From Varanus komodoensis (taxonomy: Eukaryota > Chordata > Lepidosauria > Squamata > Varanidae): DNA of 64,000 nucleotides. Positions within the stretch are counted from its first letter, which is position 1. Every line of letters starts with the position of its first letter. The notes beneath the pieces are model-generated. The model worked only from the letters and a program-made list of their open reading frames with translations. It ran no database searches and had not been told where the DNA came from. Positions 1 through 42,659 of this stretch are shown here, piece after piece. Made by a program: the position numbers and the translations under genes. The stretch covers positions 94,103,136 to 94,167,135 of the forward strand of contig NW_025335268.1 in the NCBI RefSeq assembly GCF_004798865.1. Direction: 5' to 3'.

Positions 1-545
1 CATGCCTTTTCCCTTGCGTTCAATAGATTGAGGAGTCCATGTCATGAAGCTACTGGTGGAAGATTCAGGACATATAGAAGAAGCACTTCTTCACACAGCT
101 AAACTATGGCATTCACTTGCACAAGGTGCAGTGATCGCCATCAGTATGGGTGGTTTTAAAAGGGGGATGGGACAATTTCATAGACAATGGCTATCAATCG
201 CTACTAGGAAGCAATATGCTACCTACCTCCAGTAGCAGAGGCTCTATGTCAATATACCCCAGTTGCTGGGGAGCACAGGCAGGAAGGTGCTGTTGCACCC
301 ATGTCCTCTTATGGATTCCCCAATGGCAGCAGATCATCCACTGAATGAACAGCATGCTGGACTGGATGGATTCTGGATCTGACCCAGCTTGGCTCTTACG
401 TTTTCATCTTCTGTACGGGTTTTCCCTTTGGCCTCAGTTTAACTCTGTGAGCAGGTTGATACAGCAAGGTCCCCCCTTTCCGTTGGTCTAAGGCTTCTGC
501 CCTAGTCCTGAGGCAAAAGAATGTTTTTGGCCACTTCCCTCTCAC
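1..545. other. ABCC2 intron 21 (partial)
   Basis: I looked on the minus strand for the next ABCC2 exon, which should begin with the KF-S-Y-L-YL-A-G stretch of TMD2, and found no such reading frame. Nothing else recognisable is present. Confidence 0.5.
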
Positions 546-25520
<24,975 letters not shown>

Positions 25521-25690
25521 GGCAAAGCCGTCTCTCTTCTTGCCTTTGCCCAACCGCTCTATCGGCCCAGTGAAGCTGAGCAGGGCAAAAGTCCCACATT
25601 CTAAATAAAGGGGCGTTGGAAACTGTCATTGGACCTCTCAGTGACAGGTCATTAATCTTTAACTCTTGCTGCATGTTCAGTGCCACGAAT
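25521..25690 (-). promoter_or_regulatory. ABCC2: Putative ABCC2 proximal promoter / 5' UTR with HNF1-like and nuclear-receptor half-site pair
   Basis: Just upstream of the ABCC2 start codon, the minus strand reads GTTAAAGATTAAT (25663-25651), two mismatches from the HNF1 palindrome. Next to it are everted hexamers TGACCT (25651-25646) and AGGTCC (25636-25631), nine bases apart, or eight if the second half-site is read as GAGGTC. Mammalian Abcc2 is known to be driven by FXR, PXR and CAR through an everted repeat with 8-bp spacing, and liver genes often use HNF1. The sequence match is seen; function is inference. The transcription start and any upstream non-coding exon are not determined. Confidence 0.35.
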
Positions 25691-26929
25691 TGGATTCACG
25701 AACCTTGTGTGAACTGGACAGAGGAGCTAATCAGGATTTCCTAGAGACTAGAGGGAGAGGAAATGACATGGAGTCCAGTGGAGCATTGTGTCCAGGATGA
25801 AATTCTACATGTCCTAGGAATGGTGTAGTTGAGTGTTGTCCAAGAAGTCAACCTTTTTGCCAAAGTCCCTTTTATAAGCTATTCTCTTCTGTTGATTCTA
25901 GAATAGACCCAGCTTGGCTCTGAATTGCTGCTGTTCTGTATTATCAGTGTCAAAGTCTTCAGAAACTATGCACCCCTGTTACAGTCAAAGTCCCAATCAC
26001 CCCAGAAACTGGGCAGCTCCTCAGGGTGTGCCCATAGCCACAGCCAGAGGAATTCCAAGGAGTGAACCTGGGGACCCACTGATCTCAACTGGGGAGAACT
26101 GGATCACTAAATGCTTCCTTCAAGACTCAGTAAGCCAGGTAGGGAGCAATCCAAGAAGATTATGTCCAGGACAGAAGTCCTAAGCCTGCTGTTGACCTCC
26201 TCATCCCATCCCCACCATTAATTCCTAAGTAGCAGTGGTAATATTGTCCTGTATGTCCTCCTTCCACATCTGACCTATAGAACCACAGAAACAGAGCCAA
26301 GAGGGATTCTGCTGTCTCATTCTCTATACAGCCAGTAAACCAGAACCAGCTGTGATTCAGTCTAACAAATGGGTCCAATGTCCACAGAACAGGCAATTTG
26401 TGTCCCTCATGGTTAAATATTAGATAATCAAATTTTAGCATCTTATAAACTATGACCCTATACATAGGGCAGCATTCAGATAAAAATCAGGAGCTAATTA
26501 CATAATACTTGGAAAACAGGAAGAGAAGAGAATGAAGAAAACTTTGATAGTGGTCAGTAATCCAGCACCCACTTCAAATCTTGTATAGGACATGACTAAT
26601 TTGTTATTGTCCCATCAGATGGAATAAGTAATTTGTTGTGTGTGCATATCAGACTATTGCAACGAAGTTACCCTTTTACTAGGTTGCCCTCTGTATTTCT
26701 CTTAAGGGAGCAGGAAGGTTTAGACTAACAGGTCCACAATGAGCAGCAGAAACCAAGGACTATTTTCTATGCCATAAGACTTGTGCAATCTAATATTTGG
26801 CTCCAAGTCTCCTGAACTCCACTGAATGAGTCAGATAAAAACACAAAGTTTTCATAAACTTGTTTGACCTTCTTGGTTCAAAGTATTATTCTTGCAAATT
26901 ATTAACTCACCTGAGGAACCATCCTCTCC

Positions 26930-27360
26930 TTGCTACATCTTGTATATTTACGCTATGCTATATATCAGGGTGGCCAAACAGAGTCTCAGGAGCTGGATGC
27001 AGCTCAAGTTTATTTTGTGGCTTGTCACTCAGTCACAGGCACCCACTTGAAACTCTGAGATCTGACATTTACTGTGCATGCCTCTTCTGCTCAGCAAGTC
27101 TGGCCCGCCCCCCCGCTATGCATGATGCCACTTTTTGCCATCTGTACAGGCTTCCAGTCTGTTTCCAGGCCAAGAAAAACTTCTGGTTTTAAAGGCCTAA
27201 AGCGCTTGAGCCTCATTACCTGATAGATGCTCTCCTCCTGTATTTACCTATTGGCGATTAGTCCAAGGCTCTCTTCCAGGTCTCCCAGCCAAATGAGGCA
27301 AGGTGGACAGTTACAAAAAAAGACAGTATTTTCAGTGGTGCTTCCCTACATGTGAAATCC
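26930..27360. repeat. Possible hAT-like remnant between ABCC2 and CUTC
   Basis: CAGGGTGGCCAAACAGAGTC near 26967 resembles the end of hAT non-autonomous elements common in amniotes. The opposite end was not found with confidence. Confidence 0.25.
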
Positions 27361-27632
27361 CTTTCTCAGATAAGCTGATCAGGCACCCACATTGTGATCT
27401 TCAGTACCTAGTGAAGACCTTTTAATTTTACCTGATATTTTAGAAAAATGTTCTAATTTTTTTAGTTTTTTACATAATTTTACCTTCTATTGTTGGTTTT
27501 ACTTTGATTTCATCCCACACTTCTTTACCTGTGATGGGTTTGTTATTATTTTATATCTGATTCTTTCAATTTATTTGTGTACCATCCTGAGAACTAACGG
27601 TTTAAAAATCCATGCAAGAAAAATATGACTTT

Positions 27633-27688
27633 TTGCCATATGAAGGCAAACACTGTAACTGCTTATAGTGTTTGCCTTCATATGGCAA
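27633..27688. repeat. Perfect 22-bp inverted repeat with 12-nt loop
   Basis: The left arm at 27633-27654 (TTGCCATATGAAGGCAAACA then CT) is exactly complementary to the right arm at 27667-27688, with loop GTAACTGCTTAT. Flanks do not continue the match. It lies between ABCC2 and CUTC. Confidence 0.9.
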
Positions 27689-28124
27689 GAAATTGTTGCT
27701 CTTAGGACAATCCCATTTCAGTCTCCTTCCTGCCGTGTGTGGCAGAACCTAGTATCTGACCATTTTCAAGTCCATAAAACACATTCTGTAGGCAGGTACA
27801 AGACATTATGCTGTGCTCCCACCCGCTGTTGCGCCCTCATCTGTCCATCCTGCATAAGGGATCTCCCACTTACTGCAGAATCCCTGAGCAGAGCTCAGCT
27901 TGATCCAAAGAGCCAGAGGCCTCCATCCCAGTCAAACAGAACTGGGGAAAAAAGGAGACTTGCTAAGCCCAATGCACTGATCCCCTTTTCGCGCAAGGAA
28001 CACCTACTGGAGGCCCTCCCCAGGCTGCGACAGAACCCTGGTACGATTCCTTTGGAAGAGGTTTAACACCTTACCATGGGCTCTGCGTGAAGATGAACCA
28101 CAGTGATATGGAGTGACTTCGGGA

Positions 28125-28130
28125 TTTATT
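28125..28130 (-). terminator. CUTC: CUTC polyadenylation signal candidate
   Basis: AATAAA on the minus strand, 273 bases beyond the CUTC stop codon. It is the first canonical signal noted downstream. Confidence 0.55.
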
Positions 28131-28402
28131 TGAGAAGTGATGGTCACAGAGGGCATTGCTTAGTGGTAAATGCCCCTTTAGCCAAGTCCCATCCCTCCCA
28201 ATAGCTTGCTCCCCATAGATGTATAGCACTCACAACATTTAAGGAAATGACCCTGTGGAGCAAGACAAGGATTTAGAATAGCAGGAAAACAAGCAGAGGC
28301 ATTTTCATCTGATCAACTCATGTCCTTTAAATGCTGGCATGGATGTTGCAGAAATGTCTATGCCTATGGCTTGGGAGCAGTGCGTCTTCCTGTCCCACAG
28401 CT

Positions 28403-31400
28403 CTACAGGATATTCTTTGCAATTGCATTCAGGGTCCTCACTTTAGCCACATCCGCCACCTTGATGGAATATTCAGGGGTAGAGAGATAGGCGCCCATGG
28501 TAACACTGGGATTTCTAAAAGAAAACCAACATGTCATTTGGTTACTGTTTGGAATCCAAACTTGGAGCAGTCCTATTCCCATCCCAGTCTGGACAATACA
28601 GAATAGGAATTTTGAACCTCTTTCAGGCCAACTGCTGAATTTCATTTTGGAGAATTGCTCAGGGACCAGTTGTGGGTGGGATAAAAGGGAAAGTGAATGG
28701 CAATCTAGGGAACCTTGGAGGGCTGGCAAGAGAGTTCAAGTGATCACATTTGCCATCGAGACCTGAGGTCTTGTAGCACTGATGTATAGGATCCATTGGG
28801 ACATAGATGGCTGATATATCAGAAATGCCAAATGTTGCCATTTGTACGCTGTGCTCCTGATGTTGTTAACCAGATCAGTATTCCAAATACTGGAGCTGCA
28901 TCAGGAGGTGCGAACCATCAGCAGGTCAGGGAAGAATCTTGCTTAGTTACCTGAACTTCATGCCTGAGTCATTGGCTGAGCGTGCTGAGCAGTGGAACTC
29001 AGAAGCACCAGAGCCTTCAAGGATTCTCTGCAGGTTCCTCTCAGTTATTCCTCCCCCTGGTGGAGATAATTCAAGTCTGAAGTCAAGCAAGAACTATTAC
29101 TTCAAGCAGAAAAACAGAAACAGCTTCTAAATATAAGGGAAGAAGCCCTTCGCTCTGAACCTGGAGTTGAACTGTGGGAAACACTCCAGGTGCCAAGATG
29201 AATTGTTGCACTCACAGCTGTGCACCAGGTTGGCCTCCAAGAGATATTATGCCTCCTAGAAAGAAGCACATGCCCACTTGGCATATAGACGGTTACCTGC
29301 TTGGCGGCCTTTACTAGCACAAATGGGCCCAGTTGCCCAACAAGCAATGATGAGTCACAGGGACATGATAAAAGGATGCCAATGTTCTTTGATGGCTAGG
29401 AATTTCTCTTTTTAGTCTTCATAATGTTGTACCTATCAGATTAAGGGGAAGGGATAGATAGCTAGAAGCAGTGTGTGGTTTTGAGTTTGGAATGACCGAG
29501 GCAAGGAACCTAAAGCTGCAAATTTAGCTGGATGAGAAGCAGGCTGAGAGGTCCACATTCCTCAGAGAATCTGAGGTAGTTTCGCTGTCGTGCTGCCTGC
29601 TGTAGAATACCTTTTATTTTCACTACATTTACTATTACCATTGAACATATATTCTATTTTATATTTGAAATTGATATATATTACAAAGAGACCATAGGTC
29701 TCCAGGGAACTCCTATATAAAGAGAACTAAAGAAATGAATCTTTCTGACACAATCTCTGGAGTCCTATATACCTGGGGACATGGGAGGGGGGCTACCTAA
29801 CTATCTACTGGACTGGTGCTTGAGCTCTGGCCTATACCAGCTAGTGGTACTCACAGCAGAATCCTACCTGGCACTACAACAATCCTGCCCTTAGCCTGAA
29901 AAGGAAGAGAAAAGGGATTTAGTGGTCTTGCTGGTAAGAGAAAACATAAAACAGGGGTGGGACAACCATCTTGTTTGGGAAGACAAAGAATTTAATTTTG
30001 GAGTTTTATAATTTTTGTCCAGAGGTTTGCTGCACATCCATTTCTTGTGTGCATTTCCAGTACAGTTGGTCCCCCACTAAGTCAATCACTGTGCAACCTC
30101 TGCAAATCTGGCTAAAAGGGCACTTAGCAAGCTCCATCTTCATCCTCCATCTCAGGATAATTGACTGCAGGACACAATGTGCTTACTTCTCATTCCCCAC
30201 CAAACCATCTCATTTCAACTTGCTGGAACCCACAGCAGCAGGGATCTTTCTGGGCTTGCCTACCGTGGAAGAAAGGGTACCCTTTGCAAGTGGTGGCTTA
30301 GGGGTTGGCTAAGACATTGCATTTTCATTTCTATCACAGGGTTTTAAGAACGAATCAGAGGATTAATACTCCCAAGCAAGTTTGCAATCCTGTCATGCTT
30401 CTCCACCTCTTCCCATATATGGAGGTTGAACTTGGTACATGTCACTTTAATGGAGATGTGATGCTGGCTGCCTCCCAGCCCAAGAGTGGGACTGCTTCAA
30501 CTTTATCCCAGTGTGAGAGAAAATGGAAGCAACCATTATATAACTGGATGATTTCTTTGTTGACTTTTTCTGACCCTCGTGCATTCCAATGGACATGGAT
30601 GCTATATATGTGCATGGTCTGCAGACTGTGCTGCTTAGCAGAGAAGAGAAGAGCTAACTTACTGTAGGGGATTTCTGCAGTACCAAGATGAGCTATAGTA
30701 AGAGATGATGCCAAGCAGAGATCCTGTCTATTCAACTGCAAAGTTGGATTGCACCCTTATCAGTGCAGAGCCCCCACACACTTGAAGTTCACGAATGACG
30801 GCTAGCTGGCATTTTCCCCTTTTTCACTATGCATAACCTATTCTTTTAAGTAGCAAACTCCAAGAAGGTAAGAAAAAGTTATCAGCAGAGTTATTGAGCT
30901 GCAAGAGATGATATCTCACCTGATCTATCAGCCGCTTTATCAAAGGCAACCCCTCCAAGGCAGAGCTGTCGCAGCCACTAGTCAGCACTCGTTCAAAACC
31001 CATTGATATCAGTGTTTCCAAGGCTGCCAGAGGGTCATATATCATGTCAAAAGCTGCAGTTGAAACAGAGGGTATCAGTCTGTACTGAAAAATTATCTAG
31101 AAGGCAAATCTGATCACTAATGTAAAGTGCATGTTTGGAGCAGTGGTTTCAAAATAAAAGATCCACAAACCCTGGTAGGCATCACTCATGTGTGCATTTC
31201 ATAAGCTACATTTTCACAATATCTAACAGACAAGATCCTAGCCCCTGGGCCTGCACTCTGCAAAAAACAGTCCAGCTTCCATTTCCTGCTCAAAGCCCCA
31301 GAAACTCACCTCTGTGGAAGGTAACTGGCAGAGGACGAGAAGCTGCTGCAAAAAACAAAAGCAAAACAAAACTGAGATAGTTAAATGTACCTTTACTGGA

Positions 31401-34400
31401 AGCAGAACATTCCTTTCCTAGCAAAGGCAAAACTTTTAGTACTGGCTCTGGAGAGAAAGGCAGCCTCTCTTAATGGGTCAGCCAGATGGCTGTATCATCA
31501 AACTGCTTCAGACTGCAATGTGGATTCAGCAGATTGTTAGACTGAGACTGTTAAGCCAACGGTCTCCACACTGAGAAGACTTTCTTTCTACCTAGCACAT
31601 CTCTTTCCACATTTTGTATTTTAAGCCCTTCACACACTAGGCTTACTTACTGGAAAAGTAAACTTGCAGAAGAATAAAGCAGCATCTACTCTTTTCTCTA
31701 GGCAGCCTGTGGATTACTCATCAAAACAGTTAAATGAACTTTGTTTCTAACTAAATTCCTTTTCTATTTTCTACTGAGCAATACTTAGATGGATTAAAGT
31801 GGGACTGCCCTTGAAGACAGTGCAAAGACTTCAATTAGTACAGACACTAGCTGCTAGAATGCTGATTGACTTAATTAGGTGAAGCCACACTTCAACAATT
31901 CTGAAAGAATTCCAAAGGCTATTTGCTTTCAAGCCCAATTCAAAGTGCTGGTGCAAACCCAGATATCAGAAGAAGCACCTCCCCCATCCCAATCTGAAAT
32001 ACATTTGGATAAAAGGTTGCTTAGAAATTTTCAAACTAAAATTAAATAAAAGAGCACAGAGATTATTTGGACTCCATTGATCCTTTCCTAGTTAGAGATG
32101 TTGAGGGCTACCAGCTGGAGCATCTTTCAGGATTGTGAGCAACTAGGCATATTTCTGGCACTTCCTCTCTGTGATCATGCGATCTGGGATTAAAAACCAG
32201 CATCAGAAACTTCGCAAGGGTGATAAATGTTATCCCACTTGTTGGATGGAATGGGGTTGAAAAGTAAACCAACTGGCTTACCCCCCAATATTCATCACCT
32301 GTATTTGTTCCCTGGGTTCACCACTGCTCCACACATACACCACTGCTCAGAATATTGAGGTACTCTCTACCAAGCAATTCTTATGGGAGAGTGGTCATAC
32401 CTCCTACCTGTGTGAGATAATTTCATTCTCCCTTTTCCTGCTCATAGACTTTTGAACCTTGGAATCAGCAGCAATCCTACAACTGCAGTAACAAGTCAAC
32501 CCAGCACCAAATAAGTAAAAATACCCTGTGAAAAGCAAGACCTTCTCACCCAGCAGTGCGGCACAGAGTTCTGTGTCCACGCGTCCATCTTCAGTCAAGG
32601 CTCCAAACACCAACCCATCAGCCCCATGTTGCTTAGCAAGTCGTATGTCAGCCTTCATCACTTCCACTTCCCGGTCCGAATAGAGAAAGTCCCCTCCACG
32701 GGGACGAATCATCATAAAAACAGGCACCTGTATACACTGCTTCACCACTTGGAGAAGCCCTGTAGGCAACAGGAGGAGGTTACGACATGGCAACAACAAA
32801 GAGCTGGCTGGGTCCATGAGTGGGACTTTGTAGGAAATTGGTAGGACTAGAACTTGGTAAAGAGAACAGTGACAGAATTAGACCCTCAGCACAGGGTCCT
32901 GCAACAGCAGTAAGGAACATTAGAAAATAAGAGGATCTAAGACCTCCTTGTAGAACTTGGAAGCAGAAGGGGAAGGTGATGCAAAGCAAGCTGCCATTTT
33001 ATAACAAGTATTTTTGTCACAACTACAAGAAAAAGTAGAACACCAGGTACTTCCTCTCTATTCCAGAAGCAGGGAGCTTAAAGAGCAGAGATCCATTTTA
33101 CAAAACTTCCACAGGATCAGTTTCCTCTCATAGCTCTCCTGCATGCTGCATGAAATCCATGAGTTCGCCTGTATGTTCCGACTCACCTATACTAGGTGTA
33201 GTTCCTCCTTCCATCAAATTGGCACACAACTCAAGGCGGCCAGCACCTGCAACAGCATCACAACTTAAGCCTCAAAATCAAAAGGGATCTTCAACTTCTT
33301 AAAAATCTTCAACTTCTTTTTAATAAGATTACCTCCTCTCTCTGCATTCACAGCAGACTCTACTGAGTCAACACATACTTCCATGAGAAAGCCATTGGCC
33401 ATTCCTAGAAGAGAAATGGAATTAGAAGTTATAGGGCAACTGGTTCAGCCTGAGAGAATGAGTAAACAATTGCTGAGAGGGGAATTTTTTCTCCTCAAGT
33501 TCCACCCCTTGCTGTGATTTTTGCCTACTTTCACTGTGATCACTTAGCATAATCCACCACCAGAACCAGAAGCTTCACAGATTTCCCATCAATAGTGATT
33601 CTACATAGCCAAATCCTACCTATAAAAGGTACATTCAGTTCAGAAGAAAAACTGGTATTACCCTGTGAATGTAGGGAAAACAGGTGTAAAACATGTTATT
33701 GCAGAAGTAGTCTTCAGTTTCCAATGCAACTCCTTATCCCCAGACTCCTCCTACCATTTGGTTCTCCTTGGATCTTTCTAATTTATTCTGTGCTAATAGG
33801 CTCACCCTCACATGAAGCTGTAGGAGCGGTCAATTTCATTGCTCTACCACCACTCCCACCAGGATGGCTCATCTCCTCCTCCTCCTCTTCCTCCAACGGG
33901 TGCCCGTGACAGCCTCATCAGTCGCTTTCCTGTCACAGTTATCTGCCACAGCAAGAGAGCAGCTGGTGGGGCTCCAACAACAGCTACTACCCTCAGGCTT
34001 GAAAATCCACTCCATGCAAGCCAAATGCAAGCAGAAGGGGTCTTTAAGATTACATTGGCTGAAGAAATAGCCAGCATGGTTCTTCAAACTGCTGGCCAGG
34101 CAAAAATGCCTGACACTCTCGGAGCCAGACATTTTAGTTGAGTCTCTGGAAAGCTGTCCCAGCTGCTTTCTCTGGCTGATGAGGCTTTCTAGATAGCCTG
34201 CTTGCCTTCCAGTGTGAGGTGGTGGCAGTAAAGGGAGAGGGTGTAGTACTTAATTTGGTAGTACCTAACTTCTGCACCGACATATACAGGATTGCCTTAC
34301 AAAAAAGCTCATGAAGGCTGGAACCGCATCTTCCAAGCAAATCTTTTCATCTTGATCCGAGGGAAAACAAAGCCCTCCAGATAATGGACTGCAACTCCCA

Positions 34401-34751
34401 TCATCCCCTCACCACTGCCTATGCTAGCTAGGACTGATGAGAGCTGCAATCCAACGTCTGAAAGATCACACGTTCTCCACCCCTAGTCAGCACTGCTCTC
34501 CAGTGTGCATAAATGCGGTGTCTATAACTACTGGAGGAGCAGCCACAGAGATACCCCTTGTATCTTCCAGCACTACCCTCCACCAAAAGCGGGAGGGGGA
34601 ACGGCCCAGGGCTTAAAGTGACCCGGATTTCCGCTCTTGACACCGCCCTCCAGACGCCCCACATTCTCTTCCAGCCGCTTCTTGGTCCCGCCTCCACCCA
34701 CTCACCCTCACACTCTTCCGCCGGGCCCTGCTTCCGGTCCCATTTCCTCAT
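28403..34751 (-). CDS. CUTC: CUTC copper homeostasis protein, complete, 267 aa
   Basis: CutC-family TIM-barrel protein linked to intracellular copper handling in cytoplasm and nucleus. Exons in transcript order: 34751-34706, 33404-33333, 33246-33187, 32759-32550, 31345-31310, 31053-30920, 29895-29868, 29056-28951, 28514-28403. All joins are in frame and sum to 804 nt including TAG. Human CUTC is 273 aa. Diagnostic stretches are NGFLMEVCVDSVESA (~18-32), EGGTTPS, VFMMIRPRGGDFLYSDRE, GADGLVFGAL, RPLPVTFHRAFDM, ERVLTSGCDSSALEG, PGGGIT and the C-terminal KVRTLNAIAKNIL. Exon 1 encodes only MRKWDRKQGPAEECE. It is chosen because it sits in the GC-rich promoter and ends in the phase exon 2 needs. A start at the Met in exon 2 (33402) is the alternative. 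One exon is just 28 nt and encodes KGRIVVVP with its flanks. Confidence 0.93.
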
Positions 34752-35007
34752 TCCGCGTCCGTGTCGTCGGGAGCAAGAGCTCCGTGGGCGGCCTCGATGC
34801 TGGCGCTGCTGTGCTAAACGCCCGGGCAAGAGAAGAGGCCGCGCCTCCCGACTCTCGCCCGCCCAGGCAGCCCACGCGCGCGAGCGGGAGCGCCCTTCTG
34901 CCTGTCACGTGGGCTCGCGGTCGCGGAGCGCGCGACCCCGCCCCGCCCGGAAAGGCTCGCGTTCACTTCCGGGTCGGACAAGCCCGCTTCCGGGTTTTAT
35001 CGCGAAG
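34752..35007. promoter_or_regulatory. Shared bidirectional CUTC/COX15 promoter
   Basis: Only 256 bp separate the two opposed start codons, in a CpG-rich stretch (about 34500-35130). Two ETS-type CTTCCGGGT sites lie at ~34965 and ~34988, just before the COX15 ATG. A GTCACGTGGG E-box lies at ~34905. No TATA box is evident. The head-to-head layout is also found in human. Confidence 0.8.
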
Positions 35008-40463
<5,456 letters not shown>

Positions 40464-40922
40464 CCTTGTTCTCTGTCTGGTGCTGCAGTTCCGGGGTTGC
40501 TGTTTTTGCTACATATGCTGTAAGCAACTCTGCCAGAAAGTCTGAATTTGAATAAGAAGAGGAGGACTGTGCACCTTGACTTCATGATCTGGAATACTTT
40601 TTTTTGCAGTGAACATGAACTGCCATCTGTTGAGCTGTCCTTCACTTAAGGTGTATGCTTAACAAGTCTGGAAAGAAGTATGGTTGTTTCAGCTGTACCA
40701 TCTTGCTGAAACTGTGGTCAGGAGCTAATCTAAGTGGTGTTAGTACTCCCTCTAACATTCTGTATAGTATGAGAGACACCAGGATTAACTACAAATGCTG
40801 AAGCATTGGTTACATTTCAAGACTGTATTATATGGGGCAGGGAGGGAGGACATAGTTATAATCTGTAGCATGTTTGCTTTGGCTGGAGTTGTTTATGAAT
40901 ATTTCAGGTCTACTACAATTTA

Positions 40923-40928
40923 ATTAAA
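40923..40928 (+). terminator. COX15: COX15 polyadenylation signal candidate
   Basis: ATTAAA, 460 bases after the COX15 stop and before the CR1 LINE. It is a common variant signal. The true 3' end is not determined. Confidence 0.4.
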
Positions 40929-41207
40929 ATGTGCTTCTTGATGAACCTTTTTAAAACCTTTGCTTTTTATGTGTCAATAGCCTTATGCCATCTATCTTCC
41001 TGCTGACACCCACCTGCAAGTTTTGGCTGTACTGACATATTTAATTGTAAGGAGCTGGGTAAATTGGAGGATGGCGATGAAGCACTGCTGAAGTACTTTT
41101 AGTAGGCACTGAAAAAACGGTTTGCCTTTCTGTACCTCAAAAGTATGAGACTACTTTCTCCCAGTGGGAACTACTCTTATTGAAACAGGGAGAAGGTGGT
41201 TTGGTAC

Positions 41208-42262
41208 ATAGATTCATACATCAATAGAATAGTAGGGTCGGAAGGGGCCAAGAAGTCTATCGGGTCCAACTCCCTGCTGGTGCAGGACACCAGGTCACAC
41301 CATCCCATTCAGATAACTGTTCAGATTCACCTTCAATGTCTCTAGTGTAGGAGAGCCCACAACCTCTCATGCCAGCTGGTTTCACTGTTGTATTGCTCTG
41401 GCACTTAGGATTTTTTTCCTGGTGTCTAGCCTGAATCTGGAGTGCTGCACTTTGAGTTCATTGTTCTTGGGAATGAGTGAGAAGAGGTCTTTTCCTTCCT
41501 CTTTGTGACAACCTTTGAGGTACTAGTAGAGTGCTATATCCCCTTGTATTCTCTTCTTGAGGCTAAATATACTTAGCTCCATCAGCTTCTCATCATAGGG
41601 CTTAGTTTTCAGACCCTGAATCCTCATGGCTCTCCTCTGAACCCTTTCTAGTTTTTCTGCATCTTTTTAAAACTTGATTGCCCACAACCAAACACAGTAT
41701 TCCAGGTCTGACAAGTGCCGAATAAAGAAGACCTCTCTTGTTGTGGAATTGATGTCTCTATTTATGCATCCCAAAATATTGTTTGCCATTATTGTGGCTG
41801 CATTGCATTGCTGGCTCATATTTAGCTTGTCCACAATAACTCTTAAGGTTTTTTTCAGGGCTAAGCCAAGTATTCTGCATCTTGTATTAATGTATTTGGA
41901 TTTTTCCCCACTTTGTGAAGAATTTGGCTTTTGTCCCTGTTGAATTTCATTCTGTTGCTTGCTACCCAGCATTCTAGAAGTTCTAGGTCACCATGGATCA
42001 TTTTTTTCTGCAAATTTATCAGTCCCTAGACTTCCCCCTGTAGATCATTAATAAAGATGTTGAAAAACACTGGTCAGAGGACTGAGTTTTGTTACTTGTT
42101 ACTTCAGCTTGAGAAAATGCCCTCGATGAGCGCTCACTGTGATCAATTTTAGCCAGTTGTGGAGCCGCCTTAATTGTTTTCCCGAGCCGCTTTTTGCTAG
42201 TTGATCAGGATGTCATGGGGCACTTTGTCGAATGCTTTGCTTGAAGTCTAGGTAAATTATGG
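41208..42262 (-). mobile_element. CR1 LINE, 5'-truncated, upstream of the ATP6V0E2-like gene
   Basis: The minus strand keeps reverse-transcriptase pieces (AFDKVPHDIL near 42200) and the ORF2 block VDKLNMSQQCNAATIMANNI (about 41830-41770) followed by LGCI, a hallmark of CR1. The 3' end near 41208 has the CR1-type GACCC-ACTATTCTATTG region. It is decayed. It fills most of the space between COX15 and the next promoter. Confidence 0.8.
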
Positions 42263-42279
42263 CCACGGCATCCATGTAG

Positions 42280-42659
42280 GTGAGGCGAAAGCACGGTCCT
42301 GCAAGCGGCATGAGGAGGGTGGGGGAGGTGCGTTTTAATCCTTCCCTTTCCTCGCTGCCCTTAGCAGTCCCCGGCTCCCCTAACCTCAGCAGGGGGCGTG
42401 CGCTAATGCCTCCTCCACGCCGGGCCCAACCTCCAAAACAGGCTGACGAACGAGCCGGCGCCAGCCAATCACAGCTACGATCGCGGCGCTCTGTTTAATT
42501 GTGGTTCACGCTGGGGGCCAGACGGAGTGATTATCCAGATAACCAATAGGAGTGCGAAGCAGCGAGGCAGTGGGTGGGACCTGCCTTCCCTAGCTGTCAA
42601 GCGCGGCGAGCGAGAGGCATCCCCGTCGGCTCCATTCATCGGTCTAAAGCGGCCTTGCC
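42280..42659 (+). promoter_or_regulatory. GC-rich promoter of the ATP6V0E2-like gene
   Basis: CpG-rich sequence begins at the edge of the CR1 LINE. CCAAT boxes lie in AGCCAATCACAG (~42463) and ATAACCAATAGG (~42538), 120-200 bp before the ATG. No TATA box was seen. Confidence 0.6.

Larger units (their letters stand above)
25691..28124. other. ABCC2-CUTC intergenic region
   Basis: No exon of a known gene was found on either strand. It holds the perfect hairpin at 27633-27688, a possible hAT remnant near 26967 and otherwise unremarkable A/T-rich sequence. Confidence 0.6.

Noticed and set aside
1-545. A further ABCC2 exon at the left edge
   Set aside because: No minus-strand frame resembles the start of TMD2.
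27633-27688. Annotation as a microRNA gene
   Set aside because: The stem is only 22 bp with unpaired flanks, and no known seed was recognised.
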